Shown: one piece after another, positions 58,765 through 64,000 of the stretch
Position numbering within the stretch: position 1 is the stretch's first letter
Layout of the letters: every line of letters begins with the position of its first letter
Notes under the pieces: generated by a model
Seen by the model: the letters and a program-made list of their open reading frames with translations, nothing else
What the model was told of the DNA's origin: nothing
Database searches by the model: none
Position numbers and translations under genes: made by a program
Source: Cristatella mucedo
Lineage: Eukaryota; Bryozoa; Phylactolaemata; Cristatellidae
Assembly (NCBI GenBank): GCA_009760855.2
Contig: WPIO01000058.1
Location: 2,692,029 to 2,756,028 of the forward strand
Length of the DNA: 64,000 nucleotides
Direction of reading: 5' to 3'

Positions 58765-60075
58765 AAATTATTATTCTAATACACTTGATTAAGCACCCTC
58801 AGAGAACTCAATCTCTTTCTAGGCGCTTTACATTTGCTGTAAAGGGAAACGTGATTGAATGGCTAGTAACATCATACTTGATAAACAACATGAATAATAT
58901 AGTTAGGGGTGACATGCACAGGGTCAGCATGCAAGTGTGGTTAGTGGCAGCATGCACAGTGTCAGCACGCATAAGCACATCAAGGACGAATCACAGGGAC
59001 CCACTAAATGCTGTCCTAAATAGGTGTGTTTTTAGGTTCCTTTTAAATGTGGTCAGGTCAGGGGCTGTTCTGACGCAGGTCGGGAGGGAGTTCCAGGCTT
59101 TGGGAGCATACGAACTAAATGCACGGTCTCCAGAGGATTTTGCACCAGCTGGAAGAGCCTGATTGCACATGCCGTTAGGCCAGCAAGCAGTGAGTTAAAA
59201 AAGTCAAGACGAGATGTCACAAATGCATGGACAAAAATAGATGTGGTATCCCTATCTAAACAAGCTCGAATTTTAGCGGCGTTATGTAGCTGATAGTAGG
59301 CAGACTTGACTGCAGAGCTAAAGTAGTCGTCTAACGAAAGGTCACTTTGGAATATGACACCAAGATTTCATGCAGATTCAATAGGAAATATGCAGACAGG
59401 GGCAATTTTTTTAGCGTTAGCCTTTCCAATTTCTGAATCACAATTGGTTTGCCCATAACTAGTAAGTTAGTTTTATCATCACCTAATTTAAGAAAATTTG
59501 CTGCCATCCATGTGCGGATGTCATCAACACATGCAGCAAGGGACTTGAGAGAATTCAAGGTGCTCGAAGGCTGGGAGGGATCAAAGCAAAGGTACAACTG
59601 AGTGTCATCCGCATAGAAGTGAAAGCCTAGATTGTGCTTAGCACTCGCATCGGGAAGAGGGAGGATACAAACCGTGAAAAGAACCGGACGTAGCACGGCG
59701 CCCTGAAGTACCCTGGAAGACTCCAGAGTATAGACGTGAATGAACAAAGATCATCCTAGCTATCTCTGAAATATGGAGATCCAGGCTTTGGGAGCATACT
59801 AACTAAATGCTCGGTCTCCAAAGGATTTGAGTTTTGTACGAGGTATTGGTAAACTGTTGAATTCCGAAAAGCGGATGGCACGATGCTTGGCCTGGTGGGG
59901 GAGTAGATCTGAGAGATAGGCTGGAGCCAAAGAATGAAGTGACCTAAAAGTGAGCGACAAAACCTTGAAGTCGACCCGTTGCTTGACCGGGAGCCAGTGC
60001 AGGTCGGCGTAAAGTGGTGTGCTGTGGCAACTGCAACGCTCACGACAGACAAGCCTAGCTGCAGAGCTTTGCATA
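58765..60075 (-). repeat. LINE-B, rearranged copy or two joined copies
   Basis: The tail, stem-loop and 3' end occupy 58765-59138. About 230 bases of the post-RT domain are skipped at a TTTTG junction, and the RT segment follows to about 59755 ([20 protein letters not shown] in frame 59747-59331). Then 59756-60075 carries the skipped post-RT segment (SVVSVAVA region; other frame RLVCRERCSCHSTPLYADLH). Either a second copy is joined here or one copy was rearranged. Confidence 0.75.
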
Positions 60076-60094
60076 TTGTAAATACCTGTATATA

Positions 60095-60350
60095 GTGGAC
60101 TGTGGCACATCTTTTTCAGCGGTCCTGAACTGCTACTTCTATGCTACTCACTACCTCAACTGCTCTCCTGACTCTGCTATGCTTCCCACTTTCTCTTTGT
60201 TGCGTGAGACGAAGTCTGTTGGCTACCGAATGCGTACCGAAAGCCGCTTAGGCTGTGAGTGCGCTATACAAAACTCTCCTGCGTAACACCCACATGGTCT
60301 TTATGACTTTGTGGAGTTACTGACGGAGATACATTACATTACATTACATA
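60095..60350 (+). repeat. LINE-A 3' fragment
   Basis: From [20 protein letters not shown] to the stem-loop and ACATTACATTACAT tail. Near consensus. Confidence 0.92.
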
Positions 60351-60367
60351 ATATCCAGCTATATCCG

Positions 60368-60372
<5 letters not shown>

Positions 60373-60445
<73 letters not shown>
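60373..60445. repeat. AC/TA compound microsatellite
   Basis: About 30 AC units then six TA units, directly after a LINE-A tail. Confidence 0.97.
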
Positions 60446-60835
60446 CCTGACAGTGAACAACTTCGGCGCACGCCGCTCCTTAAACGAGGCCTTAGTCGCC
60501 AGCCCCAAGTGGCTTGATGAATTGATCGCACCGACTTGTGTTCTTGGCCCACCCTTAATCGCCATAGCTGCTAGCTGCCAGCGAAACAAACGGCCAGCGG
60601 ACCGGAAATGGTGCTTGCTGAAATGTGGCTAAATATTCAGTCGGATGTATTTAACGCTGCTGTATTGCCGCCCCGAAAAGATACCATCTAATAAAGACCT
60701 TGAAAATAAATAAGTAAGATCTAGAGTGAAGGGAAGGGTATGGTCATATTGCATGGCTCGAGAGAGTTGGACCCACGATCTACGACATACAGAAGGTGCT
60801 TGTACTCACACATTTCGACGCCATAGAGCGTTTAG

Positions 60836-61035
60836 TATAAAGCGCGGGGCTTTATTGCTCCAGCTGCACCAGCCCCGTTGATTAGGCGGCGTTTCTGCGA
60901 AGGTGCCGGTACTTTGCCGGCTTGTGCGAGGCAGGACCGAAGCGGAGCGGGCTTTGTCACGTGGCTCTGACGTATCGGCAGCGCTCACTTCGGGTTTAGC
61001 AGCTGATACATGCGCACAACGAAGATGCAGTAAGT
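60836..61035 (+). promoter_or_regulatory. Candidate promoter and first exon of an unknown gene
   Basis: TATAAA at 60836-60841 precedes a CpG-rich stretch with GTCACGTGG (60956-60964) and TGACGT. Two in-phase ATGs at 61010 and 61025 are followed directly by a strong donor GTAAGT at 61030. A possible acceptor (GTGTATTGCAG) lies near 61122, but the downstream frame closes quickly, so the coding reading is not established. Confidence 0.35.
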
Positions 61036-63408
61036 GGATTCGTTGGTTTCAAATTCGACCGTTGCCTGGTAAGAAGTAATTTTGGCAAATATTTTTGCTT
61101 CTTTCGAATCCCGTGTATTGCAGCCTACAACTCGGTGGAGATAAGCGTGGCGTCTTTTAAGCTTGCATCTGAAACGGGCGGTAACACGAACGGAAACTGT
61201 TCTGCAGGTTAATCGGTTCGTATTTTATTTGAAGATTTGACTGCATTTCTAGTGCGCATCGGTGGCTCGCGTACGAATGGTTGCTGCTGTCGCAGCGACG
61301 GCGGATAAGCACTTATCCGCTATTGTGGAGGCAGTGAATTGGGGTTCTCTCGCAAAGTCCATATTGCATGAGGTTTTTGTACAGGCGCTCTAAAGTTTCC
61401 GAACGTCTCGGATGATTGAAACAGTGAATTTCGAAATCAAGCACCGGTTATCTTCTTCCCAATTTTGAAGTACTGAGTGCCACTTGCGACTTCGCGAACC
61501 GACTCGGTGTTTATGAAGATTGTTGGCGACGAGAAGTTCGGCATACGATGACCAAAGCATGCGCTGCTTCATTTCGAAAATCTCGTAATGCGCCGGTACA
61601 ACGGCCAAGGTTTTCTTTTTAGTTAAAACACTCGAAGTACAGCAATCTCTGCCGCCGCCAAATCTAATCAAACAACGCGACCGATCCAGCGATGGCTGAC
61701 CGGATATCGAAGCGCCCCCCCCCCCGGCGATCTGAAGGCTAGTAGCCAGCCACTTTGGTTATAACTATCTCTTTCGATGCGCGTGGGCTGCCACCGCTTG
61801 TCGTCACATGCTAAATCAGCTTCCTTTCTGCACCGCATTTTTCAAGCAGGGTCGTCGTGCGCTGGTAATTAAGACGGCCAGGTTTACGGTCGGCCGCTAG
61901 TAGATTAGTCGGATGAAGGTGGTCTTACTTAGGATCTCGTGGCCAGCTCACGCTGGCTTGTCCCAGGTAACTATCGTGGGCAGGGCAGCCAGGCAGCAGC
62001 GCGTAGGTGCGAAGCTGAAGCGGCCGGATGCTTGGCCGCCTGCCGCTTCGGCTCCGGAAGATAGGAGAACTGAATTTGATTATGTATTCATTGCAAACAG
62101 GCAGGCGTCAAAGGTGGGAGTCAGACTTTTACGCAAATCCGATCAACTCTACGATCAGTAGAAGGTAGCAGTGGGGCGGCTCTTGAGGTAAAATATATCG
62201 GCGCCGAGTCAGAATTGCAAGCGATCCTGCAAAAGCTTCCCGACAGCACGTCACAATTCGGAACCTGCAAAGGCAAGGACAAGTACTAATGTTGCTTTGT
62301 CATGTACGGTTGCATATGCCGCGATCGCTCTCGGCGCAGGGCAGGCTGTTCAAGGTTGGACTGCTGACTTTGCTTTGGTTACCCAGTGTCCACGCATTTA
62401 CATTTACAGGCCGATTTACCTTTTAAATATATCGGAGTGGATGAATAGCTTTAATTAGTAGACAAACACGAGCTTTTGTAAAGCCATCGGATTCTATTCA
62501 CTGAGTGGCTTCGCCACTTATAGCCTACTCAGCCGTTTGGTGAAGTCATCGGCTAGCCTTGTACCTCCACAATTGTGCTCTTGTCGAGAAAACAATGGTC
62601 AAAGACAGAAGCTTAAAAAGCAACACTCATAAGGCGGACTTAGCAAAGCCCTTCGGTACACTCTACAAAAGTCAGAAGGGCTACAACCTATTTAGAGACT
62701 TTATCTTTTGGATTCCTTTCAGCTAGTAGCCCCGAGCAGAATGCCTGGTCAACCAGTGATCGACCGCTCGGTTCTGCGACACCTGGCCAGTCTCAGCAGC
62801 TTCTGCTTCTCCGTGGGATGGCAAACAGATTTCTTCTGAGAGCATTCGCTGCCGTTGCTACACTTTCAGTTCCAGTTTCGCCACCGTCGGACTTTTTGCC
62901 ATCTGAACATGCCGCAGATAGGTATTCCTTGTTTGCTGGGGGAGGTTTGCCGACAGTTAAAAATAAATGTTTTAAAATATTTAAAATGTATTTCATCCAA
63001 GTGGGATAATGCCTTCTTCCGCGACAATTTTAGCCCAGTAAGGTCGGAGTTTTACGAATCGTATTCAGGATTGAGTCCAGGCATACTCGCCGCCTAACAA
63101 TGCCGCACCGATCCGATCCTTCTGTAGTTAGAGTGTTGGCCGGCTCCTCTAATGAGCCTGTGATGTGGCATGGACACTGGCCGGTAACCGCTGGTGGCCA
63201 GATGGTGGATTCACCATCAGGATCGGCCGCTGCACAGTTGTGGTCCTCGATTAATCATCGGGGTCAACCGGAGGAGTGGAAGGAGACTCTAGTGTGAGAA
63301 GGGGGCGAAGGCAGTCGTGCGTCTTGCTGCTCCGTGCCTTGTACAATAAACCGTTGGCGTTGTTCTGGGCCAGCGTTCTGTATGCCGAACCACAAGCTAT
63401 TTCGTGGG
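61036..63408. other. No recognised gene; several unplaced open frames
   Basis: Frames at 61390-61671 (minus, 93 codons), 61913-62161 (plus) and 62722-63009 (plus) have no known domain. The last is open for about 95 codons after a TTTCAG and includes the hydrophobic MANRFLLRAFAAVATLSVPV. It could be an exon or chance. Confidence 0.35.
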
Positions 63409-64000
63409 ATGGAGCCGATGACGCCCTGGGAGATGTCTTGTGCAGCGTCCCTAGGCTTTGATGGCTTCGGAGACTTCGTTGGCTGGCTGCTGAACTTCGA
63501 GAGGGAGATCGAGAAAAGTGGCTACGAACAGAGTGAGTGCCACTTGTTTTTGCTCCTTGCGATGCAAGGCGGGGCCTTCACGTTTGCCTCGGGGCTCCCG
63601 CAGGAAGTTCAGGATGACTATGCCCAGCTTCGTGAGGCTCTAGTGCGGGCATTCACCTCGCCGGCCGGTAGAGCGCGATTGCTGCACGCTGATCGGGTAA
63701 AGGCTGGTTGGACTGAGAGGGCCGACAGGAGCGACCGGAAGCGGCAGCAGCGATCACCATCTGTGCGCCAGGCGACAGAGGTTTGTCAGGCTGCCACCCC
63801 GTGGCGGCAGGCAACGGCTATCAAAGCGGTGACGGTTGGTCAGGCTGCGATGGTGTTCCACGAAGCAACGGCATTGTGCGAGGCAACGGTCAGCGGTGTG
63901 GCTGAGGCGACGGAGAGTGAGACGGTGCACGAAGAGGCAGCGGCGTCCGCGTGGAAGGCGGAGGCGTCCGCGTGGAAGGTGGCGGCGTCCTCGTGGAAGG
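63409..64000 (+). mobile_element. Ty3/gypsy-like Gag segment, runs off the window
   Basis: Open to the window edge as far as seen. The pattern FDGFGDFVGWLLNFEREIEK, then LLLAMQGGAFTFASGLP and DDYAQLREALVRAF resembles the capsid part of Ty3/gypsy Gag proteins (family knowledge). No flanking LTR was identified inside the window. Old or young cannot be judged from this piece. Confidence 0.55.
63937..63999 (+). repeat. 21-bp tandem repeat, three units
   Basis: Units of the form G(C/T)(A/G)GCGGCGTCC(G/T)CGTGGAAG, each encoding an ASAWK-like heptapeptide. It continues to the window edge within the Gag-like segment. Confidence 0.85.

Noticed and set aside
60740-60815. Possible minus-strand tRNA-like sequence
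   Set aside because: Only a weak B-box-like GGGTCCAACTC; overlaps the candidate promoter region and lacks a cloverleaf.

Overview
The window is animal nuclear DNA: spliced host exons with GT/AG borders, long introns, and a dense layer of decayed transposons. No bacterial operons, viral genomes or CRISPR arrays were seen. The only fully recognisable host gene is a DNAJC1 (ER membrane J-protein with two SANT domains) orthologue on the + strand, 31537-49170. Nine exons can be proposed; all phases join and give about 532 codons, close to the vertebrate protein (about 550). The mix of L2/CR1-type LINEs, tRNA-derived SINEs, Tigger, Tc1 and hAT transposons and moderate GC fits an invertebrate, perhaps a chelicerate such as a tick, but the species cannot be fixed from sequence alone.

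Layout. 0-31 kb is almost all repeats. Two LINE families dominate, named here LINE-A (tail of ACATT units) and LINE-B (tail of ATT units), with a rarer third, LINE-C. All look like L2/CR1-clade elements, all are 5' truncated, and no endonuclease domain is present. Copies are nested: a LINE-B sits inside a LINE-B with a 5-bp duplication (2.4-4 kb), one LINE-B shows a twin-priming 5' inversion (5.1-6.5 kb), and a LINE-B sits inside a LINE-B tail inside a Tigger element (26.8-29.5 kb). DNA transposons include a hAT element with an 8-bp target duplication (19.3-21.7 kb), a Tc1-like remnant (13.5-14.0 kb), a Tigger/pogo element with part of a transposase, and a 484-bp TA-flanked element (8.7-9.2 kb). 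A single spliced RRM-like exon on the - strand at 10.4-10.6 kb may belong to a PARP10/14- or IFI35/NMI-like host gene. A CpG-rich stretch at 18.8-19.3 kb carries CACGTG, CCAAT and GC boxes and looks like a promoter with no visible gene.

31.5-50 kb is DNAJC1, its introns filled with the same LINEs and with copies of a tRNA-derived SINE. 50-60.4 kb again holds LINEs, including a young LINE-B with a 278-codon open reverse transcriptase segment and the longest LINE-A, plus microsatellites and two near-perfect palindromes. 60.8-61.1 kb is a candidate promoter and first exon of another gene. The window ends in a Ty3/gypsy-like Gag segment that runs off the edge.

The most notable pattern is that LINE-A and LINE-B each end in a conserved stem-loop just before the short tandem tail. 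LINE-B has about two dozen tails in the window, and several show changes that preserve base pairing, as expected for a reverse-transcriptase recognition structure. I found no clear novel defence or metabolic system.
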